Source of the DNA: Agrococcus sp. Marseille-P2731 | Lineage (GTDB): Bacteria; Actinomycetota; Actinomycetes; Actinomycetales; Microbacteriaceae | DNA: 64,000 bases | Assembly: GCF_900117395.1 (NCBI RefSeq) | Contig: NZ_FPEG01000001.1 | Location: forward strand, 310,001 to 374,000 | Direction: 5' to 3' | Shown here: positions 24,191-32,838 of the stretch, piece by piece | Position numbering within the stretch: position 1 is the stretch's first letter | Layout: each line of letters opens with the position of its first letter | The notes under the pieces: model-generated | Seen by the model: only the letters and a program-made list of their open reading frames with translations | What the model was told of the DNA's origin: nothing | Database searches by the model: none | Made by a program: the position numbers and the translations under genes

Positions 24191-26587
24191 ATGAACAAGC
24201 TCATGTGGCGAGCGCTGTGCACAGCAGCGGTCGCGGGCGGCCTGTGGGCCGCAGGCACTGGCATCGCCAGTGCGACAGAGACCGAGGGCGCAGACGGCCT
24301 CGGTGCAGGGAACCAGGCGGTGGTGGATGTCTCGCTGCCGGTGACGATCAGCGGCACATCCCTCGGTCTGCTCGGCGATGCCGAGTCGACGGATGCGCAC
24401 ACGACGTCGGACTCGTCGGCGGAAGCGCCGTCGGCCGGCGTCTCGACCTCCGGGATCGGCGGCGTGCTCTCGGGCACGACGGCGCTCGTGGACGTCGACC
24501 TGCCGGTGACGATCGCAGGCAATGCGGTCGGCGTGCTCGGCGACGCGACGAGCGAGGGCTCGACCGCGACGACGAGCTCAGGCGGCGGCGACGCCGCGGC
24601 GGCATCGACGTCCGGTGATGACAGCGTGCTGAGCGGCACCCAGCTGCTCGGCGACGTCTCGGTGCCGGTGAACATCTCGGGCAACGCGGTCGCGGTGCTG
24701 GGCGATGCGACGAGCACCGACTCGAGCAGCACCGCGTCGACCGGGGATGCAGGAGCGAGCGCTCCTGCTGCCACCTCGGGTGACGACGGTGTCGGCAGCG
24801 GCACGCAGGAGGTCTACGACGTCGCAGCGCCCGTGATCACGGGCGGCAATGCTGTCGGTGTGGGCGGTGACGCGCACAGCGAGGGCTCGTCGGCTGAGGC
24901 GATGACGGGCTCCGGTTCGTCGGATGCGCCGGTGACCTCGGGAGACGACAGCCTGCTGGGTGGTTCGCAGGTGGTGGCTGATGTCGTGGCGCCCATCGTC
25001 GCTGGCGGCAACGCTGTCGGCGTCGTCGGTGACGCGACGAGCACCGGTTCGGACGCTGGGGCGATGACGGGCTCCGGTTCGTCGGATGCTGCCGAGTCGA
25101 CCTCCGGTGACGGCAGCCTGCTGGGTGGCACGCAGGTGGTGGCTGATGTCGTGGCGCCCATCGTCGCTGGCGGCAACGCTGTCGGCGTCGTCGGTGACGC
25201 GACGAGCACCGGTTCGGACGCTGGGGCGATGACGGGCTCCGGTTCGTCGGATGCTCCGTCGACCTCCGGTGACGACAGCCTGCTGGGTGGCACGCAGGTG
25301 GTCGCTGATGTCGTGGCGCCCATCGTCGTTGGTGGCAACGCTGTCGGCGTCGTCGGTGACGCGACGAGCACCGGTTCGGACGCTGGGGCGATGACGGGCT
25401 CCGGTTCGTCGGATGCTGCCGAGTCGACCTCGGGTGATGACAGCCTGCTGGGTGGTTCGCAGGTGGTCGCTGATGTGGTTGCGCCGATCGTCGCTGGCGG
25501 CAACGCTGTCGGCGTCGTCGGTGACGCGACGAGCACCGGTTCGGACGCTGGCGCGATGACGGGCTCCGGTTCGTCGGATGCTCCGTCGACCTCCGGTGAT
25601 GACAGCCTGCTGGGTGGCACGCAGGTGGTCGCTGATGTCGTGGCGCCGATCGTCGCTGGCGGCAACGCTGTCGGCGTCGTCGGTGACGCGACGAGCACCG
25701 GTTCGGACGCTGGCGCGACGACGGGCTCCGGCTCGTCGGATGCTCCGTCGACCTCCGGTGACGACAGCCTGCTGGGCGGTCTGCAGACCGTCATCGAGGC
25801 CGCGGTTCCCGTGGCTGTCGGTGGCAACGCGATCGCCGTGCTGGGCGACGCGACGAGCGAGGGGTCCACGGTCGACTCCTCCGCGACCACTGGGTCGGGC
25901 AACGGCTCGACCTCCGGTGACGACGGGCTGCTCTCGGGCCTGCTCGGCAGCATCGGCGTCTCGGTGCCGGTGAACGTCTCCTGCAACGCGATCGGCCTCA
26001 TCGGCGATGCGTCGTCGAGCGACTGCAGCGCGGTGACGGGCCCGGGAACCCCAGGTGAGCCGGGTACCCCGGGTGAGCCGGGTACCCCGGGTGAGCCGGG
26101 TACCCCGGGTGAGCCTGGTACCCCGGGTGAGCCTGGTACGCCTGGTGAGCCTGGTACGCCGGGTGACCCGGGTACCCCGGGTACCCCGGGTACCCCGGGT
26201 ACCCCGGGTACCCCGGGTACCCCGGGTACCCCGGGTAAGCCTGGTACGCCGGGTGAGCCGGGTACCCCGGGTGAGCCTGGTACGCCGGGTGAGCCGGGTA
26301 CGCCGGGCACCCCGGGTGAGCCGGGAACCCCCGGCCAGCCGGGCACCCCTGGCGAGCCGAACATGCCCGGTGAGCCCAGCACTCCGGGCGACGACGGCAA
26401 GGCCGACCTCCCGGTGATCGACCGCCCGGCGGACGACGGGGCGAACCCGTCGGCCGCGGGCGGCTCGGCGGCGATGCTGCCGCAGACGGGCGCGGAGCAC
26501 TCCGCAGCCCTGCTGATGGCGCTCGGTCTGCTGGCGCTCGGTGCACTGCTGATGCTGGGCGCACGTCGCGTCCGCAGCATGCAGTGA
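24191..26587 (+). CDS. LPXTG-anchored surface protein with chaplin-like and collagen-like repeats
   Basis: 798 residues. A signal peptide (to about residue 30, IASATE) is followed by 11 repeats of 52-55 residues (24287-26037). Each has a hydrophobic [16 protein letters not shown]-type core resembling the chaplin GN-V-G motif of Streptomyces aerial-hypha proteins, joined by Ser/Thr/Asp-rich linkers. Next come about 40 Gly-X-Pro triplets (GTPGEP, also GDP, GKP, GQP), collagen-like. The end is a sortase signal: LPQTG at residues 763-767, a hydrophobic helix and RRVRSMQ. It should be covalently fixed to peptidoglycan with the repeats displayed outside. Only one repeat has cysteine pairs like those of classical chaplins. 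The role is inferred to be surface hydrophobicity or adhesion. Confidence 0.85.
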   Translation: MNKLMWRALCTAAVAGGLWAAGTGIASATETEGADGLGAGNQAVVDVSLPVTISGTSLGLLGDAESTDAHTTSDSSAEAPSAGVSTSGIGGVLSGTTALVDVDLPVTIAGNAVGVLGDATSEGSTATTSSGGGDAAAASTSGDDSVLSGTQLLGDVSVPVNISGNAVAVLGDATSTDSSSTASTGDAGASAPAATSGDDGVGSGTQEVYDVAAPVITGGNAVGVGGDAHSEGSSAEAMTGSGSSDAPVTSGDDSLLGGSQVVADVVAPIVAGGNAVGVVGDATSTGSDAGAMTGSGSSDAAESTSGDGSLLGGTQVVADVVAPIVAGGNAVGVVGDATSTGSDAGAMTGSGSSDAPSTSGDDSLLGGTQVVADVVAPIVVGGNAVGVVGDATSTGSDAGAMTGSGSSDAAESTSGDDSLLGGSQVVADVVAPIVAGGNAVGVVGDATSTGSDAGAMTGSGSSDAPSTSGDDSLLGGTQVVADVVAPIVAGGNAVGVVGDATSTGSDAGATTGSGSSDAPSTSGDDSLLGGLQTVIEAAVPVAVGGNAIAVLGDATSEGSTVDSSATTGSGNGSTSGDDGLLSGLLGSIGVSVPVNVSCNAIGLIGDASSSDCSAVTGPGTPGEPGTPGEPGTPGEPGTPGEPGTPGEPGTPGEPGTPGDPGTPGTPGTPGTPGTPGTPGTPGKPGTPGEPGTPGEPGTPGEPGTPGTPGEPGTPGQPGTPGEPNMPGEPSTPGDDGKADLPVIDRPADDGANPSAAGGSAAMLPQTGAEHSAALLMALGLLALGALLMLGARRVRSMQ
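24938..25753 (+). repeat. Five near-identical 162/165-bp tandem repeats
   Basis: Repeats 5 to 9 of the chaplin-like array begin at SGDDSLLGG or SGDGSLLGG and differ at only a few bases, with unit lengths alternating 55 and 54 codons through a DAAEST/DAPST switch. Flanking repeats 1-4 and 10-11 are diverged. Such identity points to recent unequal recombination. Confidence 0.9.
26039..26392 (+). repeat. 9/18-bp collagen-like coding repeats
   Basis: CCGGGTACC and CCGGGTGAG nonamers alternate, then run as an uninterrupted series of about seven CCGGGTACC units near 26169-26234. They encode Gly-Thr-Pro and Gly-Glu-Pro triplets and are prone to slippage. Confidence 0.9.
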
Positions 26588-26678
26588 TGTGCAGGGAGGT
26601 GCGGGGCGCGTACGACAGCGTCCCGCACCTCCGCATGCCCGCGTGCGGTGCAGGCTGATCGCGACACACCGCATCCGC

Positions 26679-26708
26679 TTGACTGCGTTCGAACGTGTGT
26701 TCGATCAT
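26679..26708 (+). promoter_or_regulatory. SOS promoter with LexA box, imuB
   Basis: TTGACT (26679-26684) and GATCAT (26703-26708) with an 18-base spacer flank TCGAACGTGTGTTCGA (26689-26704), an actinobacterial LexA box. The segment 26661-26710 aligns with 21931-21980 before imuA' in most positions, including GCGACAC upstream and TCGATCATGGA downstream. Confidence 0.88.
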
Positions 26709-26714
26709 GGATGC

Positions 26715-28268
26715 ATGGCAGAGCAGACGATGGAGCGGGGCGCGCAGTCGCGCGCCACCCCGCAGCGCGACAGCCGCATCGGCGTGCTGCGCGTGCCCGA
26801 CTGGGCGGTCGTCGTCGCGCGCCAGACCGGCGCGCTGCCCGCTGGCGGCGAGGCCGGCGTGCCGGGCGCGATCACCCACGCGCTGCGGGTCGTCGCCTGC
26901 GACGCAGGGGCTCGAGCCGATGGCGTGCGGGTCGGCATGCGGGTGCGCGACGCGCAGTCGGCCTCGCCCATGCTCGCGCTCGCGCCCGCCGACCCGGTGG
27001 GCGAGGCGCTCGCCTTCGAGCAGGTCGTGCGCGCGGTGCTCGCGGTCGTGCCCGCCGCGCAGCCCATCGGCGACGGGGCGTTGGCGTTCCGGATGCGGGG
27101 GGCCAGCAGGTTCTACGGCTCGGAGCCGCGCGCGATCGAGGCGGTGCGCTCGGCGCTCGCGGCGCTGGGGCTGACGGCGGCGTTCGGCGTCGCCGATGAT
27201 CGCTTCACCGCCGAGCTCGCCGCGGCCGCAGACACGATCGTGCCCGAGGGGCGCAGCCAGGAGTTCCTGAGCGCGCTGCCCGTCGGGGTGCTGGGCGACG
27301 ATGAGCTGCCGGGCATGCTGCACCGGCTCGGCGTGCACACGCTGGGCGACTTCGCGCAGCTGCCGGAGGCGAGCATCCGCGATCGCTTCGGCGCCGCGGG
27401 GCTCATCGCCCTCTCCCGTGCTCGCGGGCTCGACGACCGCCGCGTCGACGAGGCGGGGCTGGGGGAGGAGCGCGTGCTGCGGCTCGTGTTCGAGCCCGGC
27501 ATCGAGGGCGTGGCAGAGCTGGCGCTCGCGGTGCGCGAGCCGGTCGAGCGCTTCGTGCGGCAGCTGGCCGAGCAGCGGCTCGTGTGCAGCGAGATCCGCA
27601 TCCTGCTGCGCGCCGAGGAGGGGCGGGTGAGCGAGCGCCTCTGGCGGCAGCCTGGCTTCCTGCGCGCGAGCGACATCGTCGACCGGATGCGCTGGCAGCT
27701 CGCCGAGAGCGACCTCGGCTCGGCGCTCGTCGAGGTCGAGGCGCTGCCAGAGCGGCTCGACGCCGACACCGAGCACATGCCGGGGCTGTGGGGCGGCGGC
27801 GACATCGACGACCGCACGAAGCACGCGCTCGAGCGGCTGCAGAGCATGCTGGGGCGCGAGGCAGTGCTCACCGCGGCGACCGGCGGCGGCAGGCTGCTGG
27901 CCGAGCGCGGCGTGCTCACCCCGTGGGGCGACGCCGCACCGCCGCAGCCGGTCGGACCCTGGCCGGGCGCGCTGCCCGCACCGCGGCCCTCCGTCGTCTT
28001 CCGCCCGCCGCTGCCGGTGCTGCTCGTCGATGCCGCCGGTCTCGCCGTCGAGCCCAGCGCGCTCGACGTGCGCGAGGCATCCCCCGCCGTCTTCTCGCCG
28101 CCCGCCGCGCCGCGGCGGCGGGTGGTGACGTGGGCGGGGCCGTGGCCGATCAGGCGGCGCGAGCTCGGCGACGTCGTGCACCGGCTGCAGCTGCTCGACG
28201 GCGAGGGCGAGGCCTGGGTACTGCTGCACGCCGACGGCGCCTGGCTCGCCGAGGGCCGTTATGCGTGA
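26715..28268 (+). CDS. imuB: Mutasome hub protein ImuB (inactive Y-family polymerase)
   Basis: 517 residues. The N-terminal half follows the DinB/ImuB fold: [44 protein letters not shown] and the helix-hairpin-helix [20 protein letters not shown]. The active-site acidic pair of real Y-family polymerases is missing at the RGASRFYG position, as in ImuB, which acts as scaffold between the beta clamp, ImuA' and DnaE2. The ATG at 26715 follows the SOS promoter by 6 bases. dnaE2 lies 168 bases downstream. Confidence 0.9.
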   Translation: MAEQTMERGAQSRATPQRDSRIGVLRVPDWAVVVARQTGALPAGGEAGVPGAITHALRVVACDAGARADGVRVGMRVRDAQSASPMLALAPADPVGEALAFEQVVRAVLAVVPAAQPIGDGALAFRMRGASRFYGSEPRAIEAVRSALAALGLTAAFGVADDRFTAELAAAADTIVPEGRSQEFLSALPVGVLGDDELPGMLHRLGVHTLGDFAQLPEASIRDRFGAAGLIALSRARGLDDRRVDEAGLGEERVLRLVFEPGIEGVAELALAVREPVERFVRQLAEQRLVCSEIRILLRAEEGRVSERLWRQPGFLRASDIVDRMRWQLAESDLGSALVEVEALPERLDADTEHMPGLWGGGDIDDRTKHALERLQSMLGREAVLTAATGGGRLLAERGVLTPWGDAAPPQPVGPWPGALPAPRPSVVFRPPLPVLLVDAAGLAVEPSALDVREASPAVFSPPAAPRRRVVTWAGPWPIRRRELGDVVHRLQLLDGEGEAWVLLHADGAWLAEGRYA

Positions 28269-28291
28269 GGGGCGCAGCACGCCGGCGACCG

Positions 28292-28352
28292 TCAACCGGC
28301 ATGGAGGGGGTTCGACCGGATAGCCCGGTCGAACCACCGGGAGACCGGTTGA
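28292..28352. repeat. Nested inverted repeats in the imuB-dnaE2 spacer
   Basis: An inner perfect 11-bp stem GGTTCGACCGG (28309-28319)/CCGGTCGAACC (28325-28335) with a 5-base loop is enclosed by an outer 8-bp stem TCAACCGG (28292-28299)/CCGGTTGA (28345-28352). It can form a two-tier hairpin or cruciform between two SOS genes. Confidence 0.75.
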
Positions 28353-28375
28353 AGAACGGCGGATGAGGCGGACGA

Positions 28376-28416
28376 GGCAGGCGCAGGCAGGCGCAGGCAG
28401 GCGCAGGCAGGCGCAG
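28376..28416. repeat. Four tandem 10-bp repeats before dnaE2
   Basis: GCGCAGGCAG-type decamers repeat about four times immediately upstream of the AGGGGAAGGGGGAG ribosome site of dnaE2. Slippage here would alter the spacing in the leader. Confidence 0.8.
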
Positions 28417-28436
28417 CAGCAGGGGAAGGGGGAGCG

Positions 28437-31400
28437 ATGGCCGGCTGGAACAACCCGGCGATGCCGTGGCGCGAGCTCGAGGGCATCCTCAGCGACCGCG
28501 ACGTCGGGGCGGGCAAGACCCCGCGCGCCGAGGAGCTCGACGAGGCGCGGCGCCCGCGCATCCGCGTGCCGAGCGCCTCGACGCCCTACGCCGAGCTGCA
28601 CGCCCACTCGCACTACTCCTTCCTCGACGGCGCCTCGAGCCCGGCAGAGCTCGTGAACGAGGCGCGCAGGCTCGGCCTCGAGGCGCTCGCGCTCGTCGAC
28701 CACGACGGGCTCTACGGCGCGGTGCGCTTCGCCGAGGCCGCCGCAGAGGCGCAGCTGCCCACCGTCTTCGGCACCGAGTTCTCGCTCGGCCTCGAGACCC
28801 CGCAGCACGGCATCCCCGACCCCGACGGCAGCCACCTCGTCGCACTCGCGACCGGCCCGACGGGCTACTCGGCGCTCGCCTCGGCGCTCACCGACGGCTA
28901 CCTCTCGACCGACAGCCGCGGCCGGCCGGGCGAGAAGGGGCGGCCCATCTTCGAGCTCGAGCGGCTCGCCGAGACCGCGCGCGGCGAGTGGATGATCCTG
29001 TCGGGCTGCCGCAAGGGCACCGTGCGCCAGGCGCTCGACCGCTTCGGTGCCGACGCAGACGGGGCGGATGCCGCCGGTCACGAGCTCGACCGGCTCGCGT
29101 CGCTCTTCGGTCGGGATCGCGTCGTGGTCGAGCTGAGCGACATCGGCGACCCGCGCGACCACGAGCGCAACCGGGTGCTCGCCGACCTCGCCGAGCGCCG
29201 CGGGCTGCCGATGATCGCGACCACCAACGCCCACATCGCGAGCCCCGCCCGGCAGCAGCTCGGCGACGCGGTCGCGGCCGTGCGCGCCCGCCGCTCGATC
29301 GACGAGCTCGACGCCTGGCTGCCCGCCGGCGGCGTGCCGTCGCTGCGCTCGGGCGCCGTCATGGCCCGTCGCTTCCGCGCGTTCCCCGGCGCCGTCGACA
29401 CGGCCGCGGCGCTCGGGCGCGACCTCGCCTTCGACCTGCGCGCCGCATCCCCCGCCCTGCCGAAGACCGAGGTGCCACCGGGGCACACCCCCATGAGCTG
29501 GCTGCGGGCGCTCGTCGACGAGCGGCTGCCGCGCGTCTACGACACCGGCGCAGACGGCGCACCCAGCCCCTCGGTGCGGGGGCGGCTCGACCACGAGCTG
29601 CGCCTCATCGACGAGAAGGGCTTCGCCGGCTACTTCCTCATCGTGTTCGAGATCGCCGAGTTCGCCCACAGCCGCGGCATCCTCTGCCAGGGCCGCGGCT
29701 CGGCCGTCGCGAGCGCCGTCTGCTTCATCCTCGGCATCACCGCCGTCGACCCCATCCGCTACGACCTGCCCTTCGAGCGCTTCATCTCGATGATGCGCAC
29801 CGAGGAGCCCGACATCGACATCGACTTCGACGCCGACCGGCGCGAAGAGGTGATCCAGCACGTCTACGAGCGCTACGGCCGCCGCAACGCCGCGCAGGTC
29901 GCCAACGTCATCACCTACCGCCCGAAGTCGGCGGTGCGCGACGCGGCGAAGGCGCTCGGCTATGCCGTCGGGCAGCAGAACGCCTGGTCGAAGTCGGTCG
30001 AGTCCTACTCGCGCATCGACGAGGACAGCGGCATCCCCGAGCCGGTCGCGCTGCTCGCCGGCGAGTTCCTGCACGCGCCCCGCCACCTCGGCATCCACTC
30101 GGGTGGCATGGTGCTCACCGAGCAGCCCGTCGGCACGGTCTGCCCCATCGAGCCCGCGCGCATGGAGCATCGCACGGTGCTGCAGTGGGACAAGGACGAC
30201 TGCGAGTGGATGGGCCTGGTGAAGTTCGACCTGCTGGGCCTCGGCATGCTCGGCGCCATGTCGCACACCCTCGAGCTCGCGCGCGAGCACCTCGGCGAGG
30301 AGTGGTCGATCGGGTCGATCCCCGCCGAGGAGGCGGGGGTCTACGACATGCTGTGCGAGGCGGATGCGGTGGGCGTGTTCCAGGTCGAGTCGCGCGCGCA
30401 GATGGCCACCCTCCCGCGGCTGAAGCCGCGCAGCTTCTACGACCTGGTGATCGAGATCGCGCTCATCCGCCCCGGCCCCATCCAGGGCGGTGCGGTGCAC
30501 CCCTACATCCGCCGCCGCACCGGTGCCGAGCCGGTGACCTATCCGCACGCGCTGCTCGTGCCGGTCCTCGAGCGCACCCTCGGGGTGCCGCTGTTCCAGG
30601 AGCAGCTGATGCAGATGTCGGTCGCGGTCGGCGGCTTCGACGCCGGCGAGGCCGACCAGCTGCGCCGCGCGATCGGCTCGAAGCGATCGCGGGAGCGCAT
30701 CGAGGCGCTCAAGGCGAAGCTCTTCGCGGGCATGGCCGCGAACGGTGTGGACGACGAGACGGCCGAGTCGATCTACCGCAAGATCGAGGCCTTCGCGGGC
30801 TTCGGCTTCGCCGAGTCGCACTCGCTCGCGTTCGGCAAGCTCGTCTACTCCTCGTCGTGGCTCAAGCTGCACTACCCGGCGGCGTTCCTCGCTGGGCTGC
30901 TGCGCAGCCAGCCCATGGGGTTCTGGTCCCCGCAGACGCTCGTGAAGGATGCCTCGAGGCACGGCGTCGAGACGCTGCGCCCCGACGTGGCGCGGTCGGG
31001 CATCGTCGCTGGCCTCGAGCGGCACGGCGAGCGCAGGCCAGGCGTCGACGCGTGCCTCGAGCGGGAGCAGCCGCCCGTGCCGAAGGTCGCGACAGAGACG
31101 CTCGCGATGCGCGACCGGCATCGGCGCGACGCGGGCTTCGCCGTGCGGATGGGGCTCACGAGCGTCGCGGGCGTGGGCGAGGCGGCCGCCGAGCGCATCG
31201 TCGCCGCGCGCGAGGCGGCGCCGCTGCGCGACATCCACGACCTCGCGCGCCGCGCCGACCTCGACCGCGGCGAGCTCGAGGCGCTCGCGACCGCTGGCGC
31301 GCTCGAGGGGCTGGGCGTCAGCCGGCGGGAGGGGCTGTGGCTCGCGGGCCCCGCGTCGGCGGAGCGCGAGGATCAGCTCGAGGGCTCGCAGCTGGTCATC

Positions 31401-31835
31401 CAGCCGCCGCTGCTGCCGATGCTGTCGGCCTCCGAGCAGGTGGCGCTCGACATCTGGTCGACGGGTGTCGCGACGGATGATCATCCGGTGCGGCACGCGC
31501 GCGCGATGCTCGACGGCCGCGGCGTGCTGCCGATCGCGGCGCTCGCTGAGGCAGAGCCCGGCCGGCGCGTGCAGGCGGCGGGCGTCGTCACGCACCGGCA
31601 GCGGCCGAGCACGGCGCAGGGCGTCACCTTCATGAACCTCGAGGACGAGACGGGCATGCTGAACGTCATCATCTCGAAGGGGCTGTGGGCGCACTCGCGG
31701 CAGGTCGCGCGGCACTCGCCAGCGCTCATCGTGCAAGGCATGCTGCAGCGGACGCCCGAGGGGGTCATCGCGCTGCTCGCCGATCGGCTCGAGCGCTTCG
31801 AGGTGCCGAGCTCGGGGTCGCGCGACTTCCGCTAG
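28437..31835 (+). CDS. dnaE2: Error-prone DNA polymerase III alpha subunit DnaE2
   Basis: 1132 residues, normal for DnaE2. The PHP domain begins YAELHAHSHYSFLDGASSP. The polymerase core shows GRGSAVASAVCFILGITAVD and the catalytic aspartates of EPDIDIDFDADRREEV. GFAESHSLAFGKLVYSSSWL and HPAAFLAGLL-type sequence follow, and the C-terminal OB domain contains GVTFMNLEDETGMLNVI. It is the translesion polymerase of the ImuA'/ImuB mutasome, induced by DNA damage. It probably shares the imuB SOS promoter, since no separate LexA box is visible in the 168-base spacer. Confidence 0.95.
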   Translation: MAGWNNPAMPWRELEGILSDRDVGAGKTPRAEELDEARRPRIRVPSASTPYAELHAHSHYSFLDGASSPAELVNEARRLGLEALALVDHDGLYGAVRFAEAAAEAQLPTVFGTEFSLGLETPQHGIPDPDGSHLVALATGPTGYSALASALTDGYLSTDSRGRPGEKGRPIFELERLAETARGEWMILSGCRKGTVRQALDRFGADADGADAAGHELDRLASLFGRDRVVVELSDIGDPRDHERNRVLADLAERRGLPMIATTNAHIASPARQQLGDAVAAVRARRSIDELDAWLPAGGVPSLRSGAVMARRFRAFPGAVDTAAALGRDLAFDLRAASPALPKTEVPPGHTPMSWLRALVDERLPRVYDTGADGAPSPSVRGRLDHELRLIDEKGFAGYFLIVFEIAEFAHSRGILCQGRGSAVASAVCFILGITAVDPIRYDLPFERFISMMRTEEPDIDIDFDADRREEVIQHVYERYGRRNAAQVANVITYRPKSAVRDAAKALGYAVGQQNAWSKSVESYSRIDEDSGIPEPVALLAGEFLHAPRHLGIHSGGMVLTEQPVGTVCPIEPARMEHRTVLQWDKDDCEWMGLVKFDLLGLGMLGAMSHTLELAREHLGEEWSIGSIPAEEAGVYDMLCEADAVGVFQVESRAQMATLPRLKPRSFYDLVIEIALIRPGPIQGGAVHPYIRRRTGAEPVTYPHALLVPVLERTLGVPLFQEQLMQMSVAVGGFDAGEADQLRRAIGSKRSRERIEALKAKLFAGMAANGVDDETAESIYRKIEAFAGFGFAESHSLAFGKLVYSSSWLKLHYPAAFLAGLLRSQPMGFWSPQTLVKDASRHGVETLRPDVARSGIVAGLERHGERRPGVDACLEREQPPVPKVATETLAMRDRHRRDAGFAVRMGLTSVAGVGEAAAERIVAAREAAPLRDIHDLARRADLDRGELEALATAGALEGLGVSRREGLWLAGPASAEREDQLEGSQLVIQPPLLPMLSASEQVALDIWSTGVATDDHPVRHARAMLDGRGVLPIAALAEAEPGRRVQAAGVVTHRQRPSTAQGVTFMNLEDETGMLNVIISKGLWAHSRQVARHSPALIVQGMLQRTPEGVIALLADRLERFEVPSSGSRDFR

Positions 31836-31854
31836 GCGGGCTCAGCTGGCGACG

Positions 31855-31994
31855 GGTCGCTGAGCCGGTGCGTGCCGCAGGCGCTCACCGTGTCGAAGCG
31901 TGGTCGCTGAGCCGGTGCGTGCCGCAGGCGCTCACCGTGTCGAAGCGCGGTCGCTGAGCCGGTGCGTGCCGCAGGCGCTCACCGTGTCGAAGCG
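31855..31994. repeat. Three tandem copies of a dispersed palindromic repeat
   Basis: Copies of 46 bp at 31855-31900, 31902-31947 and 31949-31994 each begin GGTCGCTGAGCCGGTGCG and end CACCGTGTCGAAGCG, nearly identical to one another. The core GGTGCGTGCCGCAGGCGCTCACC folds as a hairpin. Related single copies occur at 32792, 36862, 36913, 47742 and 47835. Confidence 0.9.
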
Positions 31995-32065
31995 TGCGCC
32001 CGTCACACCACCGATACCCTGCGGTGCTGCGTGGTCGGCATCCCCCGCACATCGGAGGCGAACCC

Positions 32066-32785
32066 ATGTTCTCGAGCACTGTCACCCAGTACTGGCTGCC
32101 CCTGTCTGCGGATGCCACACCCGTCTCGAACGGCGAGCTCGGCGTGGTCGTCGACGAGACCCTGCCGCAGAATCGGCGCCTGGCGGTGCTCGAGCCCACC
32201 GACGGTGCCGGCATCGTCTCCGCCACTCCTTCGATCGCGCGCGCGCTCGGCCTCGTGCACGGCGGCACCGTCGGCTCGGCGCAGCTCGCGGCGGCGCTGC
32301 AGCGGGCGGACCTCTCGCTGCACGGCGCCGATGCGCTCTTCTACCTGCCCGCCGAGGGGCATGAGCTGCTCGTGCAGGCGACCGCGCCGTCACACGTGCG
32401 GCAGCTCACCGTCGCCGACGCGACGGCCTTCGCGGCGTTCGAGCGAGAGGCCCCCGAGAGCGACCTCGACGACGCCTTCGTCGAGCTCGATCACTGGCTC
32501 GTGTTCGGCGCCTTCGTGGAGGACGAGCTCGCATGCGCCGCCAGCATGTACCCGTGGCCCGAGACGGCGCTCGCCGACCTGGGGGTGCTGACGCTGCCGC
32601 GATTCCGGGGCCGCGGACTCGCCCGGCAGACGGTGCGGGCGATGAGCGCCCATGCGCTCTCGCTCGGCTACGAGCCGCAGTACCGCTGCCAGCTCGACAA
32701 CGGAGCCTCCATCGCGCTCGCGCGCTCGGCGGGGCTGGCGTGCTTCGGCACGTGGGACGTCGTCGCCGAGCCTGACGAGGACTAG
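32066..32785 (+). CDS. GNAT-family N-acetyltransferase with N-terminal extension
   Basis: 239 residues. The C-terminal half is GNAT: LGVLTLPRFRGRGLARQTVR holds the acetyl-CoA RxxGxG loop, followed by CQLDNGASIALARSAGLACF. Residues 1-110 form an extra domain with a strand pattern but no motif I recognise, as in two-domain GNAT proteins. CGGAGG precedes the ATG at 32066, which makes this start better than in-frame codons lying inside the upstream repeats. Substrate unknown. Confidence 0.82.
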   Translation: MFSSTVTQYWLPLSADATPVSNGELGVVVDETLPQNRRLAVLEPTDGAGIVSATPSIARALGLVHGGTVGSAQLAAALQRADLSLHGADALFYLPAEGHELLVQATAPSHVRQLTVADATAFAAFEREAPESDLDDAFVELDHWLVFGAFVEDELACAASMYPWPETALADLGVLTLPRFRGRGLARQTVRAMSAHALSLGYEPQYRCQLDNGASIALARSAGLACFGTWDVVAEPDED

Positions 32786-32791
32786 ACCTGC

Positions 32792-32838
32792 GGCTCGCTG
32801 AGCCGGTGCGCTCCGCAGGCGCTCATCGTGTCGAAGCG
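32792..32838. repeat. Single copy of the dispersed palindromic repeat
   Basis: GGCTCGCTGAGCCGGTGCG to GTGTCGAAGCG, differing by a few bases from the 31855 copies. On the minus strand it contains the last five codons and the stop of nagA. Confidence 0.85.

Noticed and set aside
23848-26674. Several long minus-strand frames across the surface-protein repeats with their own periodic sequence.
   Set aside because: Their periodicity simply mirrors the plus-strand repeats. They lack signal peptides, ribosome sites and codon bias.
25998-31736. A 1912-codon open frame on the minus strand opposite the surface protein, imuB and dnaE2.
   Set aside because: Its composition is that of an antisense shadow (His/Arg/Asp-rich, no domains), and the plus strand carries three well-supported genes. 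Long antisense frames are expected at this GC content.
31855-31994. Three 46-bp repeats at 47-base spacing, briefly considered as a CRISPR array.
   Set aside because: Only one base separates the copies, so there are no spacers, and related single copies are scattered through the window. No cas genes are present.
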